This document shows positions 36,302-45,279 of a stretch of 64,000 nt of DNA, in pieces. The DNA lies in NCBI RefSeq assembly GCF_000429785.1, contig NZ_KE386952.1:148917-212916 (forward strand). The letters are read 5' to 3'. Each line of letters begins with the position of its first letter. Position 1 is the stretch's first letter. The notes under the pieces are model-generated. The model worked only from the letters and a program-made list of their open reading frames with translations. It searched no databases and had not been told where the DNA came from. Made by a program: the position numbers and the translations under genes. The DNA comes from Chitinibacter tainanensis DSM 15459. GTDB lineage: Bacteria > Pseudomonadota > Gammaproteobacteria > Burkholderiales > Chitinibacteraceae.

Positions 36302-36679
36302 ATGACCCAGCCGCATGGCCGTATTACCATTTCTTCCCGTATCGATTTTGTCCGGCTGGCCTCGGAACAAATCAGCGATACCATCTTGGTGCTGCTGTAC
36401 GACGTCACCGACGAGCGGACCAGCAAAGGGCGCAGCACCTTGGTGACCTATCTGAAAGACATCGGCATGAATACCGTAGCCGAAGCGATTGAAGCGCATA
36501 AATCGATTGTGATGTTTGAGCTGGCCGCCGAGGCGGTGAATGTGTGGCAACAGATCAATGACCACACCAATGCTATTGGCGCACATATCTTCTGGCGCGG
36601 CCTGCAAGACGACGCCGTGCATCATGCGCTGCTGCAAGCGCGGCCAAAGGAAATCAGCCCATTGGTGCATGCCCATTAA
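36302..36679 (+). CDS. Hypothetical protein, 125 aa
   Basis: No family recognised. It is a soluble, mostly helical protein with an Ile/Ser start (ITISSRIDFVRLASEQ) and two Trp in the C-terminal part. AGGAG precedes ATG 36302. It diverges from the 94-residue gene over 186 bp. Ten bp past its stop a 49-bp element begins, and a terminator-like hairpin follows at 36766. Confidence 0.72.
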   Translation: MTQPHGRITISSRIDFVRLASEQISDTILVLLYDVTDERTSKGRSTLVTYLKDIGMNTVAEAIEAHKSIVMFELAAEAVNVWQQINDHTNAIGAHIFWRGLQDDAVHHALLQARPKEISPLVHAH

Positions 36680-36689
36680 TACCCCTGCC

Positions 36690-36738
36690 GGGTATTAACC
36701 CCACAGGGCGTACTGACAATCCCCAGCTGACAATACCC
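36690..36738. repeat. 49-bp end-conserved element, copy 6
   Basis: GGGTATT...AATACCC, 49 bp, 10 bp after the stop of the 125-residue gene. A further stray AATACCCC lies just before it. Confidence 0.85.
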
Positions 36739-36765
36739 TTGTAAGGTAGCAAGATGCAGCATTCT

Positions 36766-36798
36766 CAACAGGGTGAGCGATCACCCTGTTGTCATTTT
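36766..36798 (+). terminator. Perfect hairpin with T-run upstream of the POT transporter
   Basis: CAACAGGGTGA-gcga-TCACCCTGTTG is an 11-bp perfect stem followed by tcaTTTTT. It most simply ends the preceding transcript; an operator for the transporter is the alternative. Confidence 0.7.
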
Positions 36799-36926
36799 TG
36801 CCGCTGATGAACGTGTCATTGTTACTTCACCAGTTGTACATCCACCCCGTACGCTATTACACAAGGTTGCAATAGCGATCGTTCTTTTCATCCACGCGCC
36901 GGCGCTGGCCGGAAAGCAGGTTAACC

Positions 36927-38297
36927 ATGCTGAAAGCACACCCCCGCGGGCTTTATCTTTTGTTTGCCACCGAAATGTGGGAGCGTTTTTCCTACTACGG
37001 CAATCGTGCCCTGTTAACGCTCTTTATGCTGTCGGCCCTTTCGTTCGACAAACACTTCACCGCCGCCCTGTATGGCCAATACACCGGGCTGGTTTTTCTC
37101 ACCCCGCTGATCGGTGGCTATATCGCCGACCGTTTCTGGGGAAACCGCCGCTCGATTATGGTGGGCGGGATTTTAATGGCCGCCGGCCAGTTTTCGCTGT
37201 TTGCCGCCGGTAGCGTTTACCAGCAGCTCAATCTCGCCATCCCGCTGTTTTATCTGGGCTTGGGGCTGATTATTCTGGGCAATGGCCTGTTCAAACCCAA
37301 TATTTCCACCATGGTCGGCCAGTTGTATAGCGCGCAAGATCAGCGCAAAGACGCGGCCTACACCATTTTTTATATGGGGATTAATCTGGGCTCGTTTATG
37401 GCACCGCTGATTTGCGGCACGCTGGGCGACACGGGCAATCCGGCGGATTTCCGCTGGGGCTTTTTCGCCGCCGGCACCGGGATGCTGCTGAGCCTGCTGA
37501 TCTTTGGTCTGCTGCAAAATCGCTATCTGCGCGACCCGGAAGGCCACGCCATTGGGATGGCGCCAGCCCAACGCAGCCAAACACAAACCGCCAACCATCA
37601 AGAGCCACTCACCCGTGCCGACTATGATCGGATGCTGGTGATCGGGGTAATTTCCTTCTTTGTGATCTTCTTCTGGGCCGCATTTGAGCAGGCTGGGGTA
37701 TCACTGACTTTCTTTGCCAATGAAAGCCTGGACCGCGAGATTATGGGCTGGACCGTCCCCACCTCATGGTTCCAATCGCTGAACCCGGTGTTTGTCCTGC
37801 TGTTTGCGCCTTTGCTGGCGCAGCTGTGGGTGAAGCTGGCCAAACACGATCGCGAGCCGGCCTCGCCGACCAAAATGGCCTATGGTCTGTTGCTGCTGGC
37901 TGCGGGTTTTCTGGTGATTGCGCAAGCGGTTGATCATGTCGGGCCGGGGGTTAAAATTTCGCTGTTCTGGTTGGTAGCGATGTACTGGCTGCATTCGATG
38001 GGTGAGCTGTGCCTGTCACCGATTGGCCTATCTTTGGTCAATAAACTTGCCCCAGCCAAATTTGCCTCGCTGCTGATGGGGGTGTGGTTTCTCTCCACCG
38101 CGGCCGCGAACTGGTTTGCCGGTGTATTGGCTGGGTTCTATCCAGAAGCCGGCAAAGCCGCACCGAGCTTTTTGGGTTGGGAAATTCACTCGCTGAATGA
38201 TTTCTTTATGCTGTTTGTGATTATGTCGTTCACCGCCGGGGCGCTGCTGCTGCTGACCACCGGCCAGCTGCAAAAACGCATGCACGGCGTAAACTAA
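36927..38297 (+). CDS. POT-family proton-dependent oligopeptide transporter
   Basis: A 456-residue inner-membrane transporter. The proton-coupling ExxER motif is in EMWERFSYYGNRALL, and the PTR2 signature is GGYIADRFWGNRRS with FYMGINLGSFMAPLICG later. About 12-14 membrane segments are expected. It imports di- or tripeptides with protons; DtpT/DtpA-type members are the nearest relatives by motif. It has a 129-bp leader after the hairpin at 36766. Confidence 0.93.
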   Translation: MLKAHPRGLYLLFATEMWERFSYYGNRALLTLFMLSALSFDKHFTAALYGQYTGLVFLTPLIGGYIADRFWGNRRSIMVGGILMAAGQFSLFAAGSVYQQLNLAIPLFYLGLGLIILGNGLFKPNISTMVGQLYSAQDQRKDAAYTIFYMGINLGSFMAPLICGTLGDTGNPADFRWGFFAAGTGMLLSLLIFGLLQNRYLRDPEGHAIGMAPAQRSQTQTANHQEPLTRADYDRMLVIGVISFFVIFFWAAFEQAGVSLTFFANESLDREIMGWTVPTSWFQSLNPVFVLLFAPLLAQLWVKLAKHDREPASPTKMAYGLLLLAAGFLVIAQAVDHVGPGVKISLFWLVAMYWLHSMGELCLSPIGLSLVNKLAPAKFASLLMGVWFLSTAAANWFAGVLAGFYPEAGKAAPSFLGWEIHSLNDFFMLFVIMSFTAGALLLLTTGQLQKRMHGVN

Positions 38298-38321
38298 GCC
38301 GCGCCAGCGGTAATCTTCCCG

Positions 38322-38363
38322 GCAGGGGCGGGTACTATGTCACGGCATAGCCCCCGCCCCTGC
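38322..38363 (+). terminator. GC-rich hairpin after the POT gene
   Basis: GCAGGGGCGGG and its complement CCCGCCCCTGC flank a 20-base loop. It has no T-run, so it may be a weak or factor-dependent terminator, or only a 3-prime stabiliser. Confidence 0.45.
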
Positions 38364-38377
38364 GGCATTATCGGGGT

Positions 38378-38614
38378 ATGCGCGCCGTTCTATTGACCCT
38401 CCTTCTGCTCACTCTGCCTGCCGCCGCGCAGGCCAGCTGCAAAGCCTTGCACGGGCGAGATTTCCGCCTGAGCAATGGCATCCTTTTAAGCCATTTGCAC
38501 GGTGATTTGTTTCGCGCCCCGGGTTTAAGCGCCGACACCTATAACGTCCAAATCAAGTCGCGCAAATATGTGTTGATGCGGGTGAGCTACGAACAGTTCA
38601 AGTGCTTTGACTAA
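38378..38614 (+). CDS. Small exported hypothetical protein, 78 aa
   Basis: A signal peptide is visible: MRAVLLTLLLLTLPAAAQA then SCKAL, with cleavage near residue 19. The mature part of about 59 residues has two Cys, one near each end (CKALHG and QFKCFD), suggesting a disulfide. The family is not recognised. ATG 38378 overlaps a GGGGT purine stretch that can serve as RBS. Confidence 0.65.
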   Translation: MRAVLLTLLLLTLPAAAQASCKALHGRDFRLSNGILLSHLHGDLFRAPGLSADTYNVQIKSRKYVLMRVSYEQFKCFD

Positions 38615-38706
38615 TCATCTTTCGGTTATATCGACATAACCAATCCGTCTAATTCCATCTAAAGACTCTGGCTATACTGCGCAGCATTGCTTTGCGAGCC
38701 CTAGCC

Positions 38707-39684
38707 ATGAAAATCCGCCACCCCGATTTACGCGATACCGCCGAAAACCGCGAACACGCCGCACTCGGCCTACCACCGCTGGATACCGCCATCGAAGTAG
38801 AGCGCCGTTTCTGGCAGAGTAAGCGCTACCTTGGTCTGGCTTTACTGATTCTCGTGAGCCTGATCGGCTACACCCTGCAGCACGCCGAATTAGGCTGGCA
38901 AACCAGCTTTGCCAGCGGTGCCGAGCGGGTGCTGACCTCGCCCATGTTCTGGGCGGCGGTGGGGGTTGGCTTTGCCGCGCAGGCCATCGATGGCGCGCTG
39001 GGCATGGCTTATGGGATTAGCTCGAATACATTTTTGATCGGCATTGGCGCCACGCCTGCCTCGGCCTCGGCGGCCGTGCATGTGGCCGAAGTCTTCACCA
39101 CTGGTTTTTCCGGGCTGTCGCACCTTAAATTTGGCAATATCGATCGGGCGCTGTTTAAGCGGCTGGTCATCCCCGGCGTACTGGGCGGCGTATTTGGCGC
39201 CTACCTGCTCACCAGTATTGATGGCAAGGCCATCAAACCTTTTATTGCAGCGTATTTGCTGCTGATGGGGCTGTATATCCTGCGCAAAGCATGGCTAGCG
39301 GCCAAGCCGAAAGCCAGCTCCGGCGAAATCCGTCATGTGAGCAAACTGGCGCTGCTAGGCGGTTTTGTTGATGCGGTTGGGGGTGGCGGCTGGGGGCCGG
39401 TTGTAACCAGCACCCTGGTGGGCCGTGGCAACGATCCGCGCCGCACCATCGGCACCGTAAATGCCGCCGAGTTTTTCATTGCCTTTAGCACGGCCGGTGC
39501 ATTTTTGCTGTGGGCCGAGATGGATCATTGGCTGCTGGTGGCCGGCCTGATCGTGGGCGGCCTGTTTGCCGCGCCATTTGCCGCTTGGCTATGCCACAAG
39601 CTGCCTGCCCGCAGCCTGCTCTGGCTGGTGGGTACGCTGATTTCTGCGCTGAGCGTGTTTAATCTGTATCAGGCGCTGCGCTAA
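38707..39684 (+). CDS. TSUP-family (TauE/SafE) membrane transporter
   Basis: A 325-residue protein with about 8-9 membrane segments. GFAAQAIDGALGMAYGISSN (38967-39026) and ALLGGFVDAVGGGGWGPVVTS (39349-39411) are the two family repeats. TauE/SafE proteins move sulfite, sulfoacetate or other small organic acids; the cargo cannot be inferred here. ATG 38707 is preferred over an upstream TTG. Its end overlaps the convergent CWC gene by 26 bp. Confidence 0.9.
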   Translation: MKIRHPDLRDTAENREHAALGLPPLDTAIEVERRFWQSKRYLGLALLILVSLIGYTLQHAELGWQTSFASGAERVLTSPMFWAAVGVGFAAQAIDGALGMAYGISSNTFLIGIGATPASASAAVHVAEVFTTGFSGLSHLKFGNIDRALFKRLVIPGVLGGVFGAYLLTSIDGKAIKPFIAAYLLLMGLYILRKAWLAAKPKASSGEIRHVSKLALLGGFVDAVGGGGWGPVVTSTLVGRGNDPRRTIGTVNAAEFFIAFSTAGAFLLWAEMDHWLLVAGLIVGGLFAAPFAAWLCHKLPARSLLWLVGTLISALSVFNLYQALR

Positions 39685-39853
39685 GCGGCACGGGCGAGCG
39701 GGCGGCCAGCTCGGCAGCCAAACAGGCGGGGCACCAACAGCTTGCCGCTGCGCTAGGCACCGCCAGCACCGGTGGATATTGCTGGCACCAGCATGGCTGC
39801 TCCGCTACGACCCCACAGCTAAACTCCGCCCCGCAGCGGCTACACTCGCTCAC
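39659..39853 (-). CDS. Cysteine-rich CWC-type protein
   Basis: A 64-residue protein with Cys pairs arranged CSRCG, then EQPCWCQQYP, then CWCPACL, which matches the small cysteine-rich CWC family and probably binds zinc. The start is a GTG overlapping the stop of the nucleosidase gene (GTGA), so translation is coupled. The 3-prime end overlaps the TSUP gene on the other strand. Confidence 0.8.
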   Translation of the reverse strand: MSECSRCGAEFSCGVVAEQPCWCQQYPPVLAVPSAAASCWCPACLAAELAARSPVPLSAAPDTD

Positions 39854-40455
39854 TGGCCGGCCTCAGCAAGTAAATCATCCACTAGCTGAGTAACTGCGCC
39901 GGTCAAGGCCTGGATCGAACCGGCAAAATCCCAGGCCTCGTCACTGATTGCGACCGGATTGGATACCGCCCGCAGCTCAAAAAAACGCACCTGCTCTGCC
40001 AAGCAAACCTGAAAAAAAGCCGCGCCTTCCATGTTTTCTAAATCAACCCCGCTCGTCTTCACAAACGGCGCCATCGCGGCATTGAGCGAATTACTGTGCG
40101 CTAGAGGCCAGCGCGGCTGCGGCGGCTGATGTGGCGACACCCAGCGCGGCATACGGATGAAATCCATCTCTAGGGGCAGATCGGCCAACTGCATAAAGCC
40201 TTGTGGGGTAAAAAAGCCCAAGTCGGCCTCACATTCACTCTGCACCAGCGCCACTTCGCCCAGCTGCAAAGCCGAGACCGGGTACACCCCAGCAATCCCC
40301 GCCAAAATCAGGCAATCGGGCTGTGCACGCATAATTACCCGCAGCGTATTGGCCGCTGCCGCACTATGGCCCACCCCGCAAATCGCGACGTCCACCCGAG
40401 AGTCGGCAAAAAACTGCGCCTCGGTGGCAGTGGGAAACAAAACCGTGATTTTCAT
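39850..40455 (-). CDS. Nucleosidase of the MTA/SAH/futalosine family (MqnB-like)
   Basis: A protein of about 201 residues from the purine/uridine phosphorylase superfamily. It shows ICGVGHSAAAANTLRVI, AGIAGVYPVSALQLGEVALV and the nucleoside-binding DLENMEGAAFFQVC. The EAQFF start and ECEADLG stretch recall futalosine hydrolase (menaquinone synthesis), but no other mqn gene is in the window, so adenosylhomocysteine-type nucleosidase activity is possible. The start is uncertain: ATG 40455 or GTG 40464. Confidence 0.8.
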   Translation of the reverse strand: MKITVLFPTATEAQFFADSRVDVAICGVGHSAAAANTLRVIMRAQPDCLILAGIAGVYPVSALQLGEVALVQSECEADLGFFTPQGFMQLADLPLEMDFIRMPRWVSPHQPPQPRWPLAHSNSLNAAMAPFVKTSGVDLENMEGAAFFQVCLAEQVRFFELRAVSNPVAISDEAWDFAGSIQALTGAVTQLVDDLLAEAGQ

Positions 40456-40618
40456 GCTGAGCACACCTTGGCAAGGCTATTGCGAGAGCTGCATTTTAAC
40501 GAGACGGCTTGCTGCGCAGCAAACGCAACAAGCGTGCGACATTCATCAGAAAAAAGTAATTATTAAGAAATCTTTAACGTAAGATAAGCGGTACTAAGCA
40601 ATAACCCTAGGTGTGCGT

Positions 40619-41122
40619 ATGGATCGGAAAGCCGCGTTGCAGGATTTTTTTGAAGCATTTGGGCTGGCCTACTCGGCCTTGAATGTGGAGGCCACCTGTG
40701 CCACCTTTGTGATGCCATTTACCACCAATGTGCAAGGCGATATCACGCACTGGAGCGAATTCGAGCCGCTGCGACAAACCACCGAAGCGCTGTTCATGTG
40801 GTACTACCAGCAAGGCTTTCGCAGTGCGCGCTACAAGGTGCTAGAGCAGGTGATGGTGGGCAGCGATCACGCCACCGTGCAATTGCGCTGGTATGTGGCG
40901 CGTGAAGATCGTCATTACTGGGTGCACGAAACCGGCTACCAGCTGCGCTGGGTGAATGAGGGCTGGAAAATCTGCGGCATTATGCAAATCACCAGCCCCG
41001 AGCGCAGCGACCTACTGCTGGATGAACAAACCGCCGAAGCCTGGAGCCCACTCGCGCTAGCCGATGAAGCCATTGGCGGCCATCTACCCATCCCGGGCCG
41101 CGAAATCAATCAGCTGCAATAG
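40619..41122 (+). CDS. NTF2/SnoaL-like hypothetical protein, 167 aa
   Basis: A soluble protein with a pattern of an N-terminal helix pair followed by strongly beta sequence: TVQLRWYVAREDRHYWVHE and YQLRWVNEGWKICGIMQIT. This resembles the cone-shaped NTF2/SnoaL fold, a recognition by pattern only. No function is claimed. ATG 40619 has AGGTG six bases upstream; GTG 40613 is an alternative. Confidence 0.72.
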   Translation: MDRKAALQDFFEAFGLAYSALNVEATCATFVMPFTTNVQGDITHWSEFEPLRQTTEALFMWYYQQGFRSARYKVLEQVMVGSDHATVQLRWYVAREDRHYWVHETGYQLRWVNEGWKICGIMQITSPERSDLLLDEQTAEAWSPLALADEAIGGHLPIPGREINQLQ

Positions 41123-41160
41123 CGCGGCCTTGGCGTAAAAAAACGCAGTCATACCCGCCT

Positions 41161-41209
41161 AGGTATTGCTGCGTAACGCGCATTGAGTAAGGGCTGTGGC
41201 CTTATACGC
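41161..41209. repeat. 49-bp end-conserved element, copy 7 (degenerate right end)
   Basis: AGGTATTGC at the left and ATACGC at the right, 49 bp. It lies between convergent genes and contains the TAA stop of the minus-strand 96-residue gene (GTA-TAA, as in copy 3). Confidence 0.65.
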
Positions 41210-41492
41210 TATCGCTAGTGCCTAGCGCAGTTAGAATCGTCTCGGGCGATTCATGCTCGATCAGCACTTCGCGCAAACGATTAAAAGCGCGGGCGGCTTC
41301 CTCTGGGTATTTGCCAAACGAAGTCAGGTTGCTGTGCTTCCAGCCGGCGGCATGCAAGACCTGATTGCGAAACTTTGGCCCATCCATCCGTCCCTCGGCC
41401 ATCTGTAGCAGCGCCCGCTCGATCAGCACATGGGGAAAGGGGTCGCGCGAAATGGTGCTGAAATGTTGTGGCAGAACTTCATTGAATTGCAT
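41202..41492 (-). CDS. Hypothetical protein, 96 aa
   Basis: No family recognised. It is a soluble helical protein with LLQMAEGRMDGPKFRNQVLH and a C-terminal AFNRLREVLIEHE helix. AAGGTG precedes ATG 41492. The stop lies inside a 49-bp element. Confidence 0.7.
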   Translation of the reverse strand: MQFNEVLPQHFSTISRDPFPHVLIERALLQMAEGRMDGPKFRNQVLHAAGWKHSNLTSFGKYPEEAARAFNRLREVLIEHESPETILTALGTSDSV

Positions 41493-41585
41493 ACGGCACC
41501 TTCGTGGATTCAGTGAACTGGTTTATCCATCTAAGGCGATATGGCGCACTTTTGCCAGCCGATTTGCAAATAAATCATCCGAATC

Positions 41586-42542
41586 TTACATTTTGTCCTG
41601 TGGCCAACGCCAAGCCAGCAAGCGGCTGACTTTTTGCCCCTGACTCATTGGCAACACCCGGACTTCGGCCGCGCTATGCAGCGCGCGCTGTAGGGCAGGT
41701 AAATGCTCGCTTTTTGCCACCAGCGTGGTAAACCAGCCCACTTGGCGGGCAAATTGCCGGCTCTCTTCGATCATCCGGCCAATAAAGGCCAGCTCGCCCC
41801 CGGCGCACCACAGCTCATTGCTCTGGCCGGCAAAATTTAGCGGCGCGGCGCCCGCCTTGGTCTGCTCCAAATTGCGCACTTTGCGCGCCGTCCCGGCATT
41901 GGCTTCGGCGGCATTGCGGTGAAACGGCGGGTTGCAGAGGGTAAAGGCAAAATACTCGCCGGGCTCAATCACGCCCCGGAAGATCTGCTTGGGCTCACGT
42001 TGCCAGCGGGTGACTAAGCCATCCGCCAGCACCGGATTCGCGGCAAAGATGCGCGCCGCATTACTGAGCGCCGCGCGATCGATATCAGCGCCGACAAACG
42101 ACCAGCCATAGCTCACGCGCCCTAAGAGGGGATAAATGGCATTGGCCCCTACGCCGACATCCAGCACCCGCACCGTTGGGCCGCGTTGCGGCTTGCCAGC
42201 AGAATCCAGCAATAGATCAGCCAGGGTATGGATGTAGTCAGCGCGACCAGGAATGGGTGGGCACAGATACCCCGGGGGGATATCCCATTCGCCAATCCCG
42301 TAATGCAGCGCCAGCAAGGCGCGGTTGAGGGTCTTTACGGCATTCGGGTCGGCAAAATCTATGGTCGGCTCCCCGCGCGGATTGGTGCGCACCAGCGCGG
42401 CGAGCTCGGGTAGGCAGGCGGTGAGCGCAGCAAAGTCATAGCGCCCTTGATGCGGATTGCGTGGATGCAGCTGCCCTTTGGGTGCAGAGCGGGCCGACAG
42501 TGGAGCCCGCGAACGGGGCTTGGGGGCAGTGGAGCGAGACAT
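41586..42542 (-). CDS. rlmF: 23S rRNA (adenine(1618)-N6)-methyltransferase RlmF
   Basis: A 318-residue SAM-dependent methyltransferase. A basic N-terminus with LHPRNPHQGRYDF is followed by DIPPGYLCPPIPGRADYIH, the SAM-binding LDVGVGANAIYPLLG and the catalytic NPPFHRN motif (N-P-P-F type for adenine N6). These all match RlmF, which methylates A1618 of 23S rRNA. ATG 42542 is preferred over TTG 42551. Confidence 0.95.
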   Translation of the reverse strand: MSRSTAPKPRSRAPLSARSAPKGQLHPRNPHQGRYDFAALTACLPELAALVRTNPRGEPTIDFADPNAVKTLNRALLALHYGIGEWDIPPGYLCPPIPGRADYIHTLADLLLDSAGKPQRGPTVRVLDVGVGANAIYPLLGRVSYGWSFVGADIDRAALSNAARIFAANPVLADGLVTRWQREPKQIFRGVIEPGEYFAFTLCNPPFHRNAAEANAGTARKVRNLEQTKAGAAPLNFAGQSNELWCAGGELAFIGRMIEESRQFARQVGWFTTLVAKSEHLPALQRALHSAAEVRVLPMSQGQKVSRLLAWRWPQDKM

Positions 42543-42700
42543 GAATACCAACCAGAAAAACCCGTTACGGGCACAGCTGCCGCCAGCCTAGCAGAAAAAC
42601 CACGCCCGCCGGCCAATTCTTGCGCCAAAACACACACACGCCGCAGCGGTGCTGCTAGACTTGCCGGCTTGAATTGATTGTCTTGCAGGAAACTCACATC

Positions 42701-43996
42701 ATGCGCAGCACCCGTGTTTTAACCGGCATTACCACCACCGGCACCCCGCATCTGGGCAACTATGTGGGCGCGATTCGCCCGGCCATCGAGGCCAGCCGCA
42801 ATCCCAACACCGATGGTTTCTTTTTCCTTGCCGATTACCACGCCCTGATCAAATGTGACGACCCTGCCCGCATCGAACGCTCGCGCCTCGAAATCGCCGC
42901 CACCTGGCTGGCCGCCGGGTTGGATACCGAGCGCGTTACGTTCTATCGCCAATCGGATATCCCGGAAGTCAGCGAGCTCAATTGGCTGCTGACCTGTGTG
43001 ACCGCCAAAGGCCAGATGAACCGGGCTCACGCCTACAAAGCCAGCACCGATGCCAACGAAGCCGCTGGCGAAGATCTGGATCATGGCGTGACCATGGGGC
43101 TCTTTTGCTACCCGATCCTGATGGCGGCCGATATTCTGCTGTTTAATCCGCACTTGGTGCCGGTAGGCCGCGATCAGATTCAACACATCGAAATGGCCCG
43201 CGATGTGGCCGCGCGCTTTAATCATCTCTTTGGCGCCGGCAAAGAGCTATTTGTGCTGCCCGAAGCGCACATCGAAGAACACGTGGCCACCCTGCCGGGG
43301 CTGGATGGCCGCAAGATGAGCAAGTCCTACGACAACACCATTCCGCTGTTTGAAGGCGGGCCGAAAGGGCTGAAAGACGCTGTTGCCCGCATTGTTACCA
43401 ACAGCCTGCTGCCGGGCGAACCGAAAGACCCAGATTGCCATCTGGTTACCATTTACGAAGCGTTTGCCAGCGCCGAGCAGGCCAAACAGTTCCGCGCCGA
43501 TCTGGTTGCGGGCCTGGGTTGGGGCGACGCCAAGAAGCAACTGGTGGAGCTGATCGAAGCCCACGTGGGCCCAATGCGCGAGCGCTATGCCGAGCTGATG
43601 GCCCACCCAGAACGCATCGAAGAATTGCTGCAAGCCGGTGCAGCCAAAGCCCGTGCCACCGCCACCCCTTTCATCCAAGAGCTGCGCGAAGCCGTCGGCT
43701 TGCGCCGCATGGTGGCGATTGCCCAGCCAGCAGCCAAAGCCGCCAAAACCAAAGTGGCCTTGCCGCTGTTTAAGCAATACCGGCTGGCCGATGGCCTGTT
43801 CTACTTCAATTTCAGCGATGCCAATGGCCGTTTGCTGCTGGAAAGCCAAGGCTTTGCGCAGGGCAAAGAAGCCGGCCAATGGATTGGCCAGCTCAAACGC
43901 GAGGCCAGCATTCCCGCCGACGCACCGCTGCAACTGGCCGAGGGCGTCAGTGCCGCCGAGGTGATCGCCGCACTACAGGCACTGCAGGCTGAATAA
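42701..43996 (+). CDS. trpS: Tryptophanyl-tRNA synthetase
   Basis: A 431-residue class Ic synthetase. The HIGH-type motif is [10 protein letters not shown] and the KMSKS motif is [11 protein letters not shown]. It is longer than the roughly 335-residue E. coli enzyme because of a C-terminal extension of about 90 residues after the usual core ([15 protein letters not shown] onward). Long TrpRS forms of this kind are known in beta- and gammaproteobacteria. The start at 42701 has CAGGA eleven bases upstream. A 49-bp element begins 9 bp after the stop and no other terminator is seen. Confidence 0.96.
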   Translation: MRSTRVLTGITTTGTPHLGNYVGAIRPAIEASRNPNTDGFFFLADYHALIKCDDPARIERSRLEIAATWLAAGLDTERVTFYRQSDIPEVSELNWLLTCVTAKGQMNRAHAYKASTDANEAAGEDLDHGVTMGLFCYPILMAADILLFNPHLVPVGRDQIQHIEMARDVAARFNHLFGAGKELFVLPEAHIEEHVATLPGLDGRKMSKSYDNTIPLFEGGPKGLKDAVARIVTNSLLPGEPKDPDCHLVTIYEAFASAEQAKQFRADLVAGLGWGDAKKQLVELIEAHVGPMRERYAELMAHPERIEELLQAGAAKARATATPFIQELREAVGLRRMVAIAQPAAKAAKTKVALPLFKQYRLADGLFYFNFSDANGRLLLESQGFAQGKEAGQWIGQLKREASIPADAPLQLAEGVSAAEVIAALQALQAE

Positions 43997-44005
43997 ACAG
44001 TAGCC

Positions 44006-44054
44006 GGGTATCTACCCCAAAGCCCTAATTAGAAAGGCACGCGACCAGATACCC
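44006..44054. repeat. 49-bp end-conserved element, copy 8
   Basis: GGGTATCT...AGATACCC, 49 bp, with an 8-bp perfect terminal inverted repeat. The inner GCC/GGC pair is symmetric about the centre (positions 17-19 and 31-33). It begins 9 bp after the trpS stop. Confidence 0.88.
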
Positions 44055-44137
44055 ACCCCTTAGCGCCGAACACTGAAAACCCGTACAGCAAAACGCACCG
44101 GGCAGGTCTAGATTGTCGACAGGTACCGGAGGGGAAT

Positions 44138-44869
44138 ATGCTGGGGCGCAGCTGGCTACTGATTTGCTACTTCAGCGGTTTGGCGGCCAGCCAAGCCGCC
44201 GAGCCACTGCGAGTGGCGATGGGGATCAGCAAAATGCCCTATGTGTCGATGGAAGCGCAAAACGGCATCGAATACGAGCTGATTACCCGCCCTCTGCTGG
44301 CCGCCGGCTATACGCTGGATGTGCAGCACATGCCCAACAAACGCGCCCAAACCCTGCTCGAGCGCGGCGAGCTTGATGCCGTGATCAGCCTGAGCGGCAA
44401 CTATCTTTCCCAGCCCTATATTCGCTACCAGAACATGGCCATTAGTCGCTGCGCCAATCAGGTCAAGCTACCTGACATAGCCGCGCTAAGCCGCTATCAG
44501 GTGGGGGCATTTCACGGGGCGAGCCGTTTTCTGGGGCCGGAGCTGGCTCAAATCGCAGAAAACCGTTTGCGCTATCAGGAATTGGCCGATCAGAAACTAC
44601 TAAACCGGATGCTGGCGATTGGCCATCTGGATGTCGTGATTAGCGATATCAACATCTTCCGGCATTTTGAAGCGGGCGTGCAGCCCACAGGGCCGATTTG
44701 CCCAGTAGCGCTGTTTGCCCCCACCGACTACCGGCTGGCCTTTCGCCAGGCACCAGTGCGAGATGCATTTGATCGGGAGCTGGCCAAGCTGCGCCGGCAA
44801 GGCCTGTATGAAGAACTGAACTGGCGCTATTTGCGCAGCAAAGATGCCGCGCCATTCAAACCCCAATAA
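44138..44869 (+). CDS. Periplasmic solute-binding protein, family 3-like
   Basis: A 243-residue exported protein: signal peptide MLGRSWLLICYFSGLAASQAA, then EPLRVAMGISKMPYVSME at the ligand-domain start, as in family 3 (amino-acid type) binding proteins. RAQTLLERGELDAVISLSG and MLAIGHLDVVISD are typical elements. No permease or ATPase gene is adjacent, so it is an orphan and may serve a sensor or a distant transporter. GGAGGGG precedes ATG 44138. Confidence 0.85.
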   Translation: MLGRSWLLICYFSGLAASQAAEPLRVAMGISKMPYVSMEAQNGIEYELITRPLLAAGYTLDVQHMPNKRAQTLLERGELDAVISLSGNYLSQPYIRYQNMAISRCANQVKLPDIAALSRYQVGAFHGASRFLGPELAQIAENRLRYQELADQKLLNRMLAIGHLDVVISDINIFRHFEAGVQPTGPICPVALFAPTDYRLAFRQAPVRDAFDRELAKLRRQGLYEELNWRYLRSKDAAPFKPQ

Positions 44870-44872
44870 CCG

Positions 44873-44921
44873 GGGTATGGCGCGTCAGCACTGAATAGAT
44901 ATCGCACTCAGGGCAATACCT
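44873..44921. repeat. 49-bp end-conserved element, copy 9
   Basis: GGGTAT...CAATACCT, 49 bp, starting 3 bp after the stop of the binding-protein gene. Another GGGTAT stands 4 bp beyond its right end but has no partner at the right distance. Confidence 0.8.
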
Positions 44922-44965
44922 AATGGGGTATTTGGCTTAGACCACCAAAATGGCAGCACAGAAAC

Positions 44966-44995
44966 GGAAAAAGCCCAGCACTAGGCTGGGCTTTT
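44966..44995. terminator. Terminator of tRNA-Thr (bidirectional hairpin)
   Basis: AAAAGCCCAGC-actag-GCTGGGCTTTT-type perfect stem with A-run and T-run on either side, 8 bp beyond the 3-prime end of the tRNA on the minus strand. Confidence 0.85.
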
Positions 44996-45002
44996 CGGAT
45001 CT

Positions 45003-45078
45003 TGGTGCCGACGGCAGGAATCGAACTCGCGACCCCCTGATTACAAGTCAGGTGCTCTACCAACTGAGCTACATCGGC
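45003..45078 (-). tRNA. tRNA-Thr (anticodon TGT)
   Basis: Cloverleaf on the minus strand. Acceptor GCCGATG pairs with CGTCGGC (one G-U). The D-arm is GCTC-AGTTGGTA-GAGC. The anticodon stem CCTGA/TCAGG holds loop CTTGTAA with anticodon TGT. The T-loop is TTCGATT and CCA is encoded. No integrated element or att-like duplication is seen next to it. Confidence 0.95.
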
Positions 45079-45279
45079 GTCAGAAGCTGCGCATTTTACC
45101 AGAGCCGTTTGAATCTGCAAGCCCCTTGTGCGAAATTTTAGCCTCCCCCTGTTTGTGCCAAAAAACACAGCCCCGCTGCACAGCGGCGCGGCTGGCCAAG
45201 TATTCGGCTGGACAAGCCCCGCCCGCAGGGAGAGAATCACGCCTCAGTAGTTTTTCCACGGTTCGCGCACGGAGATAGT

